64,000 nucleotides of DNA from Ulva prolifera. Lineage: Eukaryota > Chlorophyta > Ulvophyceae > Ulvales > Ulvaceae. Positions 53,052-62,939 of this stretch are shown in pieces. How positions within the stretch are numbered: the stretch's first letter is position 1; every line of letters starts with the position of its first letter. A program made the translations under genes and the position numbers. The notes below the pieces were generated by a model, which was given only the letters and a program-made list of their open reading frames with translations, did not search any database and had not been told where the DNA came from. Location of the stretch: contig CM041196.1 in assembly GCA_023078555.1 (NCBI GenBank), positions 11,984,985 to 12,048,984 on the forward strand, given 5' to 3'.

Positions 53052-53890
53052 TCACATCCTCCGGTACGCGTTGGAGTTGGTGGCGAGGCCAACAAACGTG
53101 CCAACGTACAATCTGTCATCCAGCTTCTTCCGCATGTGGGACGGCTTTTGCAGAAAAGCCTTGCAGCCGAACACTCGCAGAGCAGTGAGGTCCGGCTTGT
53201 GCCCCGTGAAGAGTTCATGCGGTGTCTTCTTCCTACGCATTGCCAGTATGACATTGTACAACCGCGGCGACGTCATGATTCCTTCACCCCACACAAAGAA
53301 TGGAAGTCCAATGTCGATAAGTTGCTACGCGTCCGATCCATGAGCGTCATGTTAACTTCCTCAACGCGTCCATTTTGCTGTGGCGTATAAGCACCGCTGG
53401 ACTACCGTCTGACAGCATTTGCATCGCAAAAACCATCAACCGTCTTATTGCAGTGTTCACGGCCGCGGTCTATGCGCAAGTCGCGCATCTTTTTGCATGT
53501 CAGCTTCTGCCACTGCCAATCAACGGTTAGTAGGGGCTCATGCACTTCAGCTTTCGTTGCTAAGTACCTGAACGCAACATATCGTGAATGATCGTCCAAT
53601 ACGACCAACAAATATCGCGATTTCCCCATACTGGGTTCCTGAAATGGTCCCATCACATCAGCATGTACTATGCCTAGCACCTCGCTTGCTGATTCAGGAA
53701 TTTCCTCAAAAGCAGGCCTAGCCTGCTTTGCTCTCATATAAATTTCACAAGTATCATCTGGTGGTGTATTTGCATCCGGGAAACCAACCGCTGCATTTTT
53801 ACGCACCATGTGAGCAACTACCGGGTGCGCTGTGTGACCCAAACGCCTATGCCACAATTCAGGTTTTGGTTCCACATCAATGGGATGCAC
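53052..53890 (-). pseudogene. Copia-3 integrase, with in-frame TAG and a frameshift
   Basis: Starts with the zinc-binding 'LWHRRLGHTAHPVVAHM' (H-H), where the expected C-x-x-C is damaged ('DTCEIYMRAKQ', second Cys replaced). Catalytic Asp in 'IVHADVMGPF'; second Asp in 'DLRIDRGREHC'. A TAG at 53,402-53,404 lies just before 'SGAYTPQQNGRVEEVN' (catalytic Glu), which continues in the same frame. A frameshift follows near 53,320, after which 'WGEGIMTSPRLYNVILAM' and 'RVFGCKAFLQKPSHMRKKLD' complete the domain. Confidence 0.75.
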
Positions 53891-53951
53891 ATAAAATTAA
53901 TCGCTTGCATCAGGCTCAGATGTAACCTCCAAATACTGTTGCTGGGTTGCA

Positions 53952-54773
53952 TCAGTTGTCTGATGTAGTGACATCAATCGCACGGTAGAGCTTGTTGCTC
54001 ACCTCACCTATTTTGACACGGTACTTGATGTTTTTATGTGCAACATGCACTCCATTGGAAATGAAATTGAATTCATAGCCAGTCCTAGCGACGGCCTGAT
54101 GAATCGAAATCACATTCCCACCAGCCATATCAGGCACATACGGAACATGGTAGAGCACGATTTCCATGCCTCCCATGTTAAATTTTCAAATGCACATGCC
54201 AGTGACACGCAGGCTACCACCCACAACATGCACATACACCTGATGGTCCAAATAGGTGACCCGTGTGCCTAGCCTGATACGAGACTTGTCCGACATGATG
54301 TGTGCCCGTGACCCAGTGTCCAGGATGACATCAATGCCAATAGAATCTTGGGCACCAGGCAGCAGCTGCACGGTGGTGTGTCCACACATGTCAAGTGCAA
54401 TATACTTGGGGTTGGGCTGTGAGCATACTCTATACTCAATGCTTGGCACCTTTGTAGCATCTGTTTCTGCATCACCGTTCGAGTCATCGTCATCTTTTGT
54501 CCGATCAATGACTTCCATCACCTCAGCCCGTGCCTCCTCTTCTTGTGCGAGCATGGCCCATGACGGGCCAGATCCATTTGATCGCGGTGGTGAGTTTGCC
54601 AGCCTGTCGCTGTTGTCGAACTTGTTGCCAGAAGGATCCGCCAGAGTAATTGTGTAGAGCATGTCCTGTGGCGGCTGCTCGACTTGATATGGCATGCCGC
54701 ACATGCCCATGTTGGGAAGGCTGCGCGGAGTGTCTGTTCCATGCTCCGTCGTAGTGCGCTTCAAGCTATCCAC
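53952..54773 (-). pseudogene. Copia-3 protease region
   Basis: Contains the active-site motif 'IDVILDTGSRAHIMSDKSRI' (D-T-G-S; Copia proteases have D-S/T-G-A/C-S). A long acidic stretch precedes it ('VIDRTKDDDDSNGDAETD'). After an in-frame TGA at 54,186 the same frame goes on with 'MEIVLYHVPYVPDMAGGNVI', the usual 'V-L-Y-V-P' segment after the protease. Confidence 0.7.
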
Positions 54774-54895
54774 AACATTGATAGCCGAGTATTTGCCACG
54801 ATGCTTCTACCGAAGGACATGAGGGTAGTAGTAGGCTATCATTTCTAGCATCTCAAGCATCAGTGGCGCAGCCCGCACGTTCTCATTGTAAGCGT

Positions 54896-55279
54896 CTATG
54901 CATCCACACATCGCCAGTGCCAAGTCAGCCGCCATGATCTCAACTGCACGTGTAGTTTGTCATCGTGCGTGTCCGTGCTGTCAAAATTGGCAGTATTAGT
55001 GATGACGTTAGCCTTTCCAACCGAGTTGGCAAAAGCAAATGCATCAGCGGGTGTCTTCTGCTCCTTCTTCTCGTGACAATCCCTCTTCAAGTGTCCTTTC
55101 CCGCAACAGTTGTAGCATTTGCCACAGCATTTGACACAGTGGCTAGGGCTGCACCGCTCACTCTGGTGCGCCATCCGGGTGAGCCACAAAGGTTGGTTTC
55201 CCAAAGTTGCTAGAAACATGGCCATATGGCGTGATTCGGCGTCTATAGACATGCCTGAACTCTTTCGAATGCTATACAA
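54896..55279 (-). pseudogene. Copia-3 nucleocapsid (CCHC zinc knuckle)
   Basis: CYNCCGKGHLKRDC at about residues 55-68 is a canonical C-X2-C-X4-H-X4-C knuckle, followed by lysine-rich sequence. Three further cysteines precede it. Upstream gag is not clear. Confidence 0.7.
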
Positions 55280-56958
55280 TCGTTCCAGGGTCGATAGGTT
55301 CCCAGTGCGTGCTGTTGTGCGCGCCTCTGTGTCTCTCCTCGCCAGCGCTTCCCGAAGTCACTCGCTCGGTCCACTGGGACCGCAAGCGATTGTCATTCTG
55401 GAGTGAATGGTCCTTTATATGGTGTGTATTGGTGTCCGCCCGCTTCAATCTTTGTGATTTATGGCTTATTGACGTGCTCGCTCCATACCACTGCGAGCGA
55501 CCTACATGGGTATATTAACCGCGGGAGCGTGCAGACTGCTACCACAGCGCCCGAGACACGACCTTCTTGCTTATAGTATCGTTATGTCTCTATTACGATG
55601 GTGTGTGACTGCAGAGTTGACTCTAGTCCCGGGCCAAGTTCCGACTGCACGTGAGCTTCCAGCGGACAATTTTGACGATTCAAAGCCTCCCACTCATAGT
55701 TGGAGCTACCATGCCTTTTTATAATTGAAAGTTTTGGCGTCACGTGCCTCCTCCTCGCCCTGTGACTTGGTACCGGCGTTGACCATGGCCGTCGTCTGGT
55801 TGACGTGCCATGGGACACTGTCAGCACGTTCGGCTGCATGGTCCATTTCAAGGGGATCAATGCTGTTAAACGTGTGCAACTATGCGCCATTTGGGACGTT
55901 GTTAGCGATCGGCATGGAGGATGATGCATTCCTAGGTGAAAGTGCTCTTCACTGGTGGGCTTCAACTCATGCTCTCAATTCCACTCCGCGCCCGGCCATC
56001 ACCAGGCCGTTGTGGCATCAATATATTTTTCGGTTGCTGAATTTTGTGCGTTGGGAAGGCTGTGTGTCGGATTACGCTTGCTTTTAGCCGTGCTGCTGTC
56101 CATTCTGGGGTCGAACCCCGTCGCCGGGCCTCCCTTCGTGGATACATTGCTCGCACGTAGATGAATCGTGTGGAAAGTAATGGCGATTTTGATTGGTTCT
56201 AGTGCGAATTGGATTGTCTCAAGCAATGTTGCCGGTTGGATCACTCTGCATTGGCACATGCACCGGGTCTGCCTTCCTCCCTGATTGGAGGGTGAGTCGG
56301 AAGGGGTGGGCCACGCGTGAGCGGATCAGGTGTGTAACATCGCACATGCCATTGTCGCAGTGGATGATCAGCTAGCTATATTCACGGTTGTGCATGTAGT
56401 TGTGACGATATGAATTACAAAGACTGTAGTGGTGCTTGCACTACCATATGGAGCACTACACAATGCTCGCGCCAACCCACCCAGCTACGTGTGCATGTGG
56501 CAACCTACATCTGGCCACAGGCCTCTCCTCCTAGGCTATATCTTGATGACACGCAGAGTCGTGAAAAAATAAATGCTCGGTTTTGTTTGGAACAGGCATG
56601 TCGGTAGCAAACCTGCATGCACGAGATTCAGTGAAGTGCCCGTAATGCCGTTGACAGTCAGAGACGTTGTTTAGTGTTCACATGTGTTGGCAGCATGCCC
56701 CATTTTGGGACACACTGTGTACATGCAACACAATCAAAATCTGAAGTTGTTGTATCAGTGGTGGGGCCAAAGCATGTGGAAGCAGTGACATCATACCAAC
56801 CATCAGTTGTGTGATTTCTTGCATCGTTTCTTGGTACCTTTCTTGGCCTTGGATTGTGGCTTCCTTTTTGTCGCAGGCGCTGCTGTATCAATTGTCGCTG
56901 TAGCCATACTCGGTGCCGGGGGTTCATTCTCGCACAGAGCAGCCTTGTAACCTGGTCA

Positions 56959-58040
56959 CTAAGTTTGAGCAGGGTGACACCGTCCACAAATGTATTCACT
57001 AGCAGCATATGGTGTGCAGCAAGCGTGGCGAACCTGATCGTTGGCGAGGCTGTCGACATTTGATGGACACGCCTCTGCCTGCAGAGTAGTTGTCACAGTG
57101 GCGTCAGGACCAACTGCAGTGGCCGCGGTAGCAGATGATCCCTGTAGTGTCTGGCATGCGGATGCGGTCTTGTCAGCACCTCTGCGTCGGGTGCGCTCCA
57201 CTCTGGCACATGTGCCTGCAGGAGCAGCTTGCCGCTGACAGGCTCCATCCGGAGCATCGGAGTCAAGGTCATCGTCCGATGGGGCGACATCTTCGTCACC
57301 ATCTGCTTCGTCCCGCACTACTGGGCCTGGCTTCAGTGGTGTTGTGTGGTCCATCATGCTGCAGAAATGCTGCAAGTTGAACGGTGGCTGCATCCCATGC
57401 GTGGTGAACAACTCCTCTTGCAATCGATTTCCCCGAGGCGGTTGGACATCATGACAATGACATATGCAGTCAATGTGGGACAGCGATACACTGTTCATGG
57501 ACACGCACTCAGTTCGGGATCTCACTACAAACGGTAGGACGCTAGACAACATGAGGACTCCTGCAACATTGAGGAAGCCGCATCGAGGGCCCACGATCTC
57601 CGCATCAATGGTTGTCTTCGGCATTTGGTCAGCCAGCTGCAGACTGGCATCCTCCGTTGCTTCTTCTTTAGCCTGGGAGCAAGGATCCTCCACTGCGTCC
57701 TCCTCTGTTGCTTTGCTCTTGTCGCTTGGAGCTTCACAGAAGTCAGGCAGTGGCACTCTCCACACCATGAGGTTGTGCAAATCTCTGTAAGCCAGAAAAT
57801 TGCAGCAGCGGTGTCACACTGTGCGGCGAACAACTTGTCGAGGCAACATAGATCGTAGTTGGAAAGAAGCTGCTTGTCGTCTTGATCCTTCTGCGGCTGC
57901 AGTACCCGAATATCATGCCATAAAGACATCGGAGACTCGCTTGAGTTGTCCCCGGGTATACCCCATATGGGGCACCAGGGCTCGAGGTCTTCGAACATCT
58001 GTGACACCTCTGCTGCAGGCTTATGAACATCCTTCACCAA
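56959..58040 (-). CDS. Hypothetical gene, two coding-like pieces
   Basis: 57,780-58,040 reads 'SPMSLWHDIRVLQPQKDQDD', 'NYDLCCLDKLFAAQCDTAAA'; then, after a possible acceptor GGCTTACAG near 57,786, another frame (56,959-57,780) reads 'YRDLHNLMVWRVPLPDFCEA', 'QLADQMPKTTIDAEIVGPRC', 'MQPPFNLQHFCSMMDHTTPL', an acidic patch 'RDEADGDEDVAPSDDDLDSD' and a low-complexity Ala/Thr/Cys tail. The change of frame is an intron or indel. No domain recognised. The upstream side is cut by the AT-rich repeat at 58,285. Confidence 0.4.
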
Positions 58041-58284
58041 TCAGTGGTTCGCTCGGTATGTCTCAAGGGAATCATCAGTCAGTCGAGGTTTGGCCCACTC
58101 GATTGACACAGCTCGTAGCGCCTGCGGCAGCCAAATTTAAGCCGACATATTCCCGTTGGATGTCAGCTTCACCACAAGGTTAGGGCGACGTCAGTGGGGT
58201 GTCAGCGGGATAGCTGTCCCCATGAACGAAACATAGGTAGGGCGCACCAGATCTGTGGACTCGGACATGATCAATCCATGCAGA

Positions 58285-58525
58285 GTAGGGCTGCTGATTA
58301 CATTCTCCATGTCTCATATTAACACTTAATTACAAAGTATAATTACACTGTCAACAAAATTATCAGAATTAACTGACATCATTTACATTAAATTAATCAG
58401 CTTTTTCGGAGTCAAATTAACACTTTATTTAAGCAGTTAATTATTTCTTGTAATTGCCTTTTAGGCCTTTTAGCTAGTCAACATTCACGCGTTGAATCGA
58501 CACAGACACATGCCATTGCTACATA
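58285..58525 (-). repeat. AT-rich MITE-like repeat, copy 2
   Basis: Reverse-complement partner of 46,214-46,465. The Gypsy element inserted about 20 bp beyond its end, next to 'ccgcatatatggtata'. Confidence 0.65.
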
Positions 58526-58544
58526 CCGCATATATGGTATAGTT

Positions 58545-58820
58545 TGAGCTGTCGGGACGGGACAAGACTAAGACAGACACTCAGAGACACGGGGATACAG
58601 ACACGAGTACACGGTCTTCGGGCTTCTTCAGTTACACGCGGGATTCGGGAACACACACACGAGACACACTACACTGAGGCATAACTGTAGCTCATGTACT
58701 GGGCGGCACCCCTGGGCAGGACAGGGCAGTACTACTGCATAAAGCTAGGCTCCGGTGCAGGCTGCACCCCGGGTAGCCACATATAGACAGTGGCTACGGG
58801 AACCTTCCCGGTGGCAGACA
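58545..58820 (-). repeat. Gypsy 3' LTR
   Basis: In plus coordinates starts TGAGCTGTCGGGAC and ends GGCAGACA. It begins identically to 63,958 onward. GATCATCCTCTCCCCCTTG (58,821-58,839) follows, the complement of a polypurine tract AAGGGGGAGAGGATGA. Confidence 0.75.
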
Positions 58821-58870
58821 GATCATCCTCTCCCCCTTGCGCTATGAGCAGCGCTCACTGAACGTGCCGA

Positions 58871-58999
58871 CTAGACTGGGTGCCGAGCATCGTAGGCAGC
58901 GATGATTGAAGGAGCCCAGTCGGGATGCTTCATGAGGAGCTCCTTCTCAGTGAGCCAGACGTTGTAGTGGGAGTCCAGATCCTTGAATCTGACGCGGTA
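58871..58999 (-). pseudogene. Gypsy C-terminal chromo-like domain after a TAG
   Basis: Beyond the pol stop TAG (59,002-59,000) the same frame continues for 42 codons: 'YRVRFKDLDSHYNVWLTEKE', 'LLMKHPDWAPSIIAAYDA', then TAG. The Y-x-V-R/K-F/W-K-x-x-x-x-x-x-x-x-W pattern is that of the C-terminal chromodomain of chromoviruses, which directs integration to marked chromatin. Either the TAG disables this end or a little read-through product is made. Confidence 0.6.
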
Positions 59000-60800
59000 C
59001 TAGAAGCTTGGTCGTCCTTGGGTAGGCGGACGCCCTCGCGCACGTGCGCGCGAAACCATGGTCTCTATGGGCCGGTTGGGGTCTCCGACCGTGGGATAAT
59101 CATCTTCTGCATGTCGCAATGGGGTTGAAGACGGCTGCACATAAGGTCGCAGCAGGTCGGCATTCACTAGGTTACTAGCATGCGGGAACTTGGCACCAAA
59201 GTCAACTACATAGACATAAGGTCTGGGCATAGAAACAATCTTGAAGGGCCCTAAGAATCTGGGTTCAAACTTGGTATGCAAAACATCACGTGGCAAGTGC
59301 TCAGTAGATACAAGTACAAGATCACCAGCTTTGAAAGCAGGCAATCGAGAGGGTTTTGGGGTTGATCGCGCATGGCGGCGCTCAGCATCTTCTTCTAAGG
59401 CAGCGTGGGCTCGCGATAACGCGTCGGCGTGGGATCGCCGGAACTCAGAAACGGCAGAGGCATTGCCGGAGGTCGGAAATGGCGGGTCTTGGGACGGCAG
59501 AAACAGGGCTTCTGGAGACGACGGATGGAATCCACGGACTAAGTAGAACGGGGAGTAGTGATGCACCGAGTGCGGCGTGTTGTTGTAGGCGTAGACAAGG
59601 TGAGGAAGGGCTTGATCCCAAAGGTGGGACTGCGACGGGTCTGCGCAATGAGCGCGCAGTTTGTTGATGATCTCCTTGTTGAAGGCTTCTGCCTGACCGT
59701 TCCCCCACGGACGGTAGGCGGTGGTGAGGCGATGAGTAGTGCCTTGCAGGCGGGCAAGGATGCGGAAGAACTCGTTGTCGATTCGGGGATCTCTGTAAGA
59801 GATGATGACCTGGGGGGTCACGAACCGGCAATACACGTGCTGAAACAAGGCTTCAGCAAGCTGGGTCTTCGAAATCTTCTGGCTGCATGGAATGGCAATG
59901 GCAAACTTCGTGAGGCGATCTGTGACGTTGAGGAGGAAATCGTGGCCTGTTGATGTGTTCGGGAGTGGGCCAACGAAATCAAGTGCTACTTCCTGGAATG
60001 GGTGCTTCGGGATTGGAAAGGTTGTCTGGGGAGCGGCTGGGCGGACTGTTGGTTTGATGAGCTGGCACTCGCAGCATGATCGAACGTAGGCTGCGATGTC
60101 TTCGTTCATGCGGGGCCAGTAATAGTGGCGGCGGAGTTGCTGAGATAGGCGGGTGATGCCGGGGTGGCCGGAGGATGGAGCATCGTGAGCGTCTTGAAGG
60201 AGGGCGGCCTTGAGGTCGATGGAGTCGGGGATGTACAAGCGGTATGCTGCTGCGTCAACAAACAAGAGAAGATTGTTGATGACGCGATAGGCTGGGTTAA
60301 GGCTGGTGTTGCTGCAAGTTTGCTGGGATTGATGGGATTGGATGAGCTGCATTGCGATTGGGTCTGCGGCATAGGCGTTGCGCACATGTTGGAGGAAGTC
60401 GGGGTCTAGGAAAGGTTGGGAGTTGAACATGGCGCACAGTAGAACCTTGAAGTCCGGTCGGCGGGACAGCGCGTCCGGCACAACGTTCTCACGGCCAGGC
60501 TTGTATTGGATGTCCAGGTCGAAGGACTGGAACAACTCCGTCCAGCGCATCTGCCGCTGGGAGAGCTTGGGCTGCCGGTGAAAGAACCGGAGTGTGACAT
60601 GGTCTGTCAGAACCTTGACCGTATGTTTGGCGCCCTGAAGGTGATGTCGCCAGCTGCGTACGGCGTGGACTATCGCCAACAGCTCTTTTTCGTGGACAGC
60701 GTAATTCCTCTCTGCGGTGGAGAGCTTTCGCGAGAGGTAGGCCACCGGCTGCAAGCCACGGCCATGATCTTGCTGAAGGACGGCGCCCACAGCGAGTCCG
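59000..60800 (-). pseudogene. Gypsy RNase H and integrase
   Basis: RNase H continues from the upstream frame at 'AVGAVLQQDHGRGLQPVAYL' with 'YAVHEKELLAIVHAVRSWRH', 'VLTDHVTLRFF' and 'ALSRRPDF'. Integrase: zinc-binding 'GHPGITRLSQQLRRHYYWP' and 'YVRSCCECQLIKP' (H-H-C-C), first catalytic Asp in 'VALDFVGPLP', Glu in 'GNGQAEAFNKEI'. The second catalytic site reads 'VIISYRDPRID' where the family has S-D-R-D, so the catalytic Asp is Tyr (TAC for GAC). The tail 'EPRFLGPFKIVSMPRPYVYV' is the usual GPF/Y module. Confidence 0.88.
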
Positions 60801-62645
60801 ATGCGTCGGTGCCAACCACGAATTGCTTCTCGGAATCTGGAAAACAGAGAACAGGGGCGGCGCACAAGGCGCACTTCAATTTCTCAAATGCAGATTGTTG
60901 ACGTGAAGACCAATGCCATGGGACTGATGCGCCAAGCGGGTCTGTCAATGGTGCTGCAATGGTGCCGTGCGATGGCACAAAGTGGCGGTAGAACCCTGTC
61001 AGTCCGAGGAACTGGCGTAGGGTTTTGATATCCTTCGGCACGGGCCAGGATTGCACAGCGTTGACCTTCGACGGAAGGACAGACACACCATCTGGGTTGA
61101 TCATGTGCACCAGATACTCGACCGTTTCACGATAGAGACTGCACTTTTTCGGCGGCGCGTACAGCTTATGCTGCCGAAGCCGATTGAGCACCTCACGGAC
61201 ATGACCGTGATGCTCGTCGAGACTTTTCGAGAACACAAGGATATCGTCCATAAACACGACCACAAAGTCTAGACCTTTCAGGCTTGAGTTAATCAGGAGC
61301 GTGAACTGCGCGGGTGCGTTAGCCAAGCCGAATGACATGGCTGTGAATTCAAATGCACCAAACTGTGTGACAAATGTCGTCTTGGGAATGTCATTCGGGT
61401 TCATGCGGATTTGATGGAACCCGTCAGCAAGGTCGATCTTGCTGACCACTTTGTAATCACGCAGATGCTCGAGTAGCTGCTCGATGCGCGGCATGGGGTA
61501 TGCAAACTTCACAGTGTTATGATTCAGCGCGCGGTAGTCGATACACATGCGCAGTTTACCACTCTTCTTGCGTTGAAACAAGACAGGCGAGCCCCAGGGG
61601 CTCAGCGACGGGCGGATCCACTGTTGTTCAGCGAGTCGGGTTAAAGTTCGGTTGACTTCTTCGAGTTCGTCGGGACTCATGCGGTACGGCTGTTGCGAGA
61701 CCGGTTGTGCTCCCGGTTTCAACGGGATGCTATGCTCAAGTATGCGGCCATCGTCCATCCGGCGGACTGGCGGGAGGCCTGGTGGAACGTCACACATGAC
61801 GTCCGCGTATTCTTTGCAGACTTCAGTTTCGAATTCAGCCAACGCAGCAGGGCGATCGTCGTCAAACATCTGCTCAGGGGCATTGCCGATGGACTCTTTA
61901 ACATAACCTACGAAGTGCTCACACTCATGCTTGGATTCGTGGCGGATGATCCGGGCTAGCTTCGCGCCGGTCACAACTTCTACATGTTCTATGGACATGG
62001 ACGGGAAGACAGGTTGCTGCGGAGACGACTTGACAGTGATTGGCCCTGTTGGGGCGGGCACGACGACGGAATGACGGCGCGGCTCGACAACAATGTCGTG
62101 CGCAGCCAAGAAATCCATGCCTAAGACGGCATCCATACCGTCCAGTGCTGGGAGCACCTGGAACTTTTGTTTCAAGTGACGGGACGCAACTTTCACTGTA
62201 AGGGATGCGGTGGCTCCTCTCAGCTCAACCGTTGAGCCGTCTGCGAGTGTGGCAGATCGAACACCGCGGGCACCACATGCAATGCCTACTTCATCAGCAA
62301 AGTTGCTGGCAAGGAAACACGTGTCAGCACCAGTGTCGACTAGTGCTCTGCAAGGGGCGCCTGCAATGACTGCATCAATGATGATGCATCTGTGTACTGT
62401 GGGATCTGGTACAGTTGCATGCGACAAGCGACATGCACGCGGCTCGTGGACCACGGGAGCAGCTTCAGGCTGCTTCGAATTTGACATAACTGATGTGGGC
62501 GCGGGGGCCATGCCCGGCACATGCGCCGGTACGGGCAGCTCGTGGGCTGTCATCGAGTGCACAAGTTGAGAATCACATGACGGGATATGCACGGGTTTCA
62601 TGGGCGCGGAGGCCATGCTCAGCGACACTGGGCGCCGCTGATGCG
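60797..62645 (-). CDS. pol: Gypsy protease and reverse transcriptase
   Basis: Entered by -1 frameshift from Gag. Protease with active site 'ALVDTGADTCFLA' (D-T-G at residues 98-100 counted from the first ATG at 62,628) and 'AVLGMDFLAAHDI'. Reverse transcriptase with 'SPWGSPVLFQRKKSGKLRM', 'CIDYRALNHNTVK', 'VSKIDLADGFHQIRM', 'MSFGLANAPAQF' and the catalytic 'VVVFMDDILVFS' (residues about 459-462). After 'DASDS' of RNase H the frame is lost by the absence of one base (about 60,797). No stops before that; all catalytic residues of these two domains are present. Confidence 0.9.
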
Positions 62646-62939
62646 AAAATTTGCATCATGCGTGGATGATCCAGGTGGGAAGCTGGGGCACTCGCTGGCG
62701 CGATGCCCCGGCTGACGGCATCGAAAGCACAGATTCTGTTCCGTGCAACGCTGACGCTCAGCTGCGTCCAGACGAGCGATGCGCGGTTCTTCGATGTAGA
62801 ATTGCTGCTCCGTAGGTGCAGTGACAAGGTGCATGTAAGGTGGCGCAGCAGTTTGTTGTGCAGCCATGGCAGTAGCAGCTGTTGCAGCTGAAGCTGCGTG
62901 CAGGTGATGAGGAGGGTTATGCATGACATGTGGCTGTGG
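62619..62939 (-). CDS. gag: Gypsy nucleocapsid, in frame with Gag after a TAG
   Basis: Ala/Thr-rich start, 'IEEPRIARLDAAERQRCTEQ', then the zinc knuckle CFRCRQPGHRASEC (C-X2-C-X4-H-X4-C), ending 'STHDANFRISGAQCR'. It binds element RNA during packaging. It follows Gag in the same frame after TAG at 62,942-62,940, so it is the Gag C-terminus separated by one stop. An ATG at 62,924 might allow independent starts. Confidence 0.8.
   Translation of the reverse strand, partial: PQPHVMHNPPHHLHAASAATAATAMAAQQTAAPPYMHLVTAPTEQQFYIEEPRIARLDAAERQRCTEQNLCFRCRQPGHRASECPSFPPGSSTHDANFRISGAQCR
62625..62652 (-). promoter_or_regulatory. Programmed -1 frameshift signal between Gypsy gag and pol
   Basis: AAATTTT (62,652-62,646, minus strand) is phased A AAT TTT in the Gag frame. 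Four bases later a stem TCAGCG / CGCTGA encloses an 11-base loop (62,641-62,619 region). A -1 slip enters the protease frame directly ('SHQRRPVSLSMASAP...'). The zero frame ends at TGA 62,621-62,619, 24 bases further. Confidence 0.65.

Larger units (their letters stand above)
52320..55430 (-). mobile_element. Copia-3: degraded Copia element without reverse transcriptase
   Basis: Minus-strand order: zinc knuckle, protease, GAG-pre-integrase region, integrase, linker. After the linker (ending near 52,330) the expected reverse transcriptase and RNase H are absent; other repeats take over. Frameshifts and in-frame stops (TGA at 54,186, TAG at 53,402) show long decay. No LTRs found. 55.43-56.95 kb upstream shows only weak frames that could include gag. 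Confidence 0.75.

Noticed and set aside
59241-59953. Plus-strand ORFs opposite the Gypsy integrase
   Set aside because: Shadows of the minus-strand pol frame, which carries all conserved integrase motifs.
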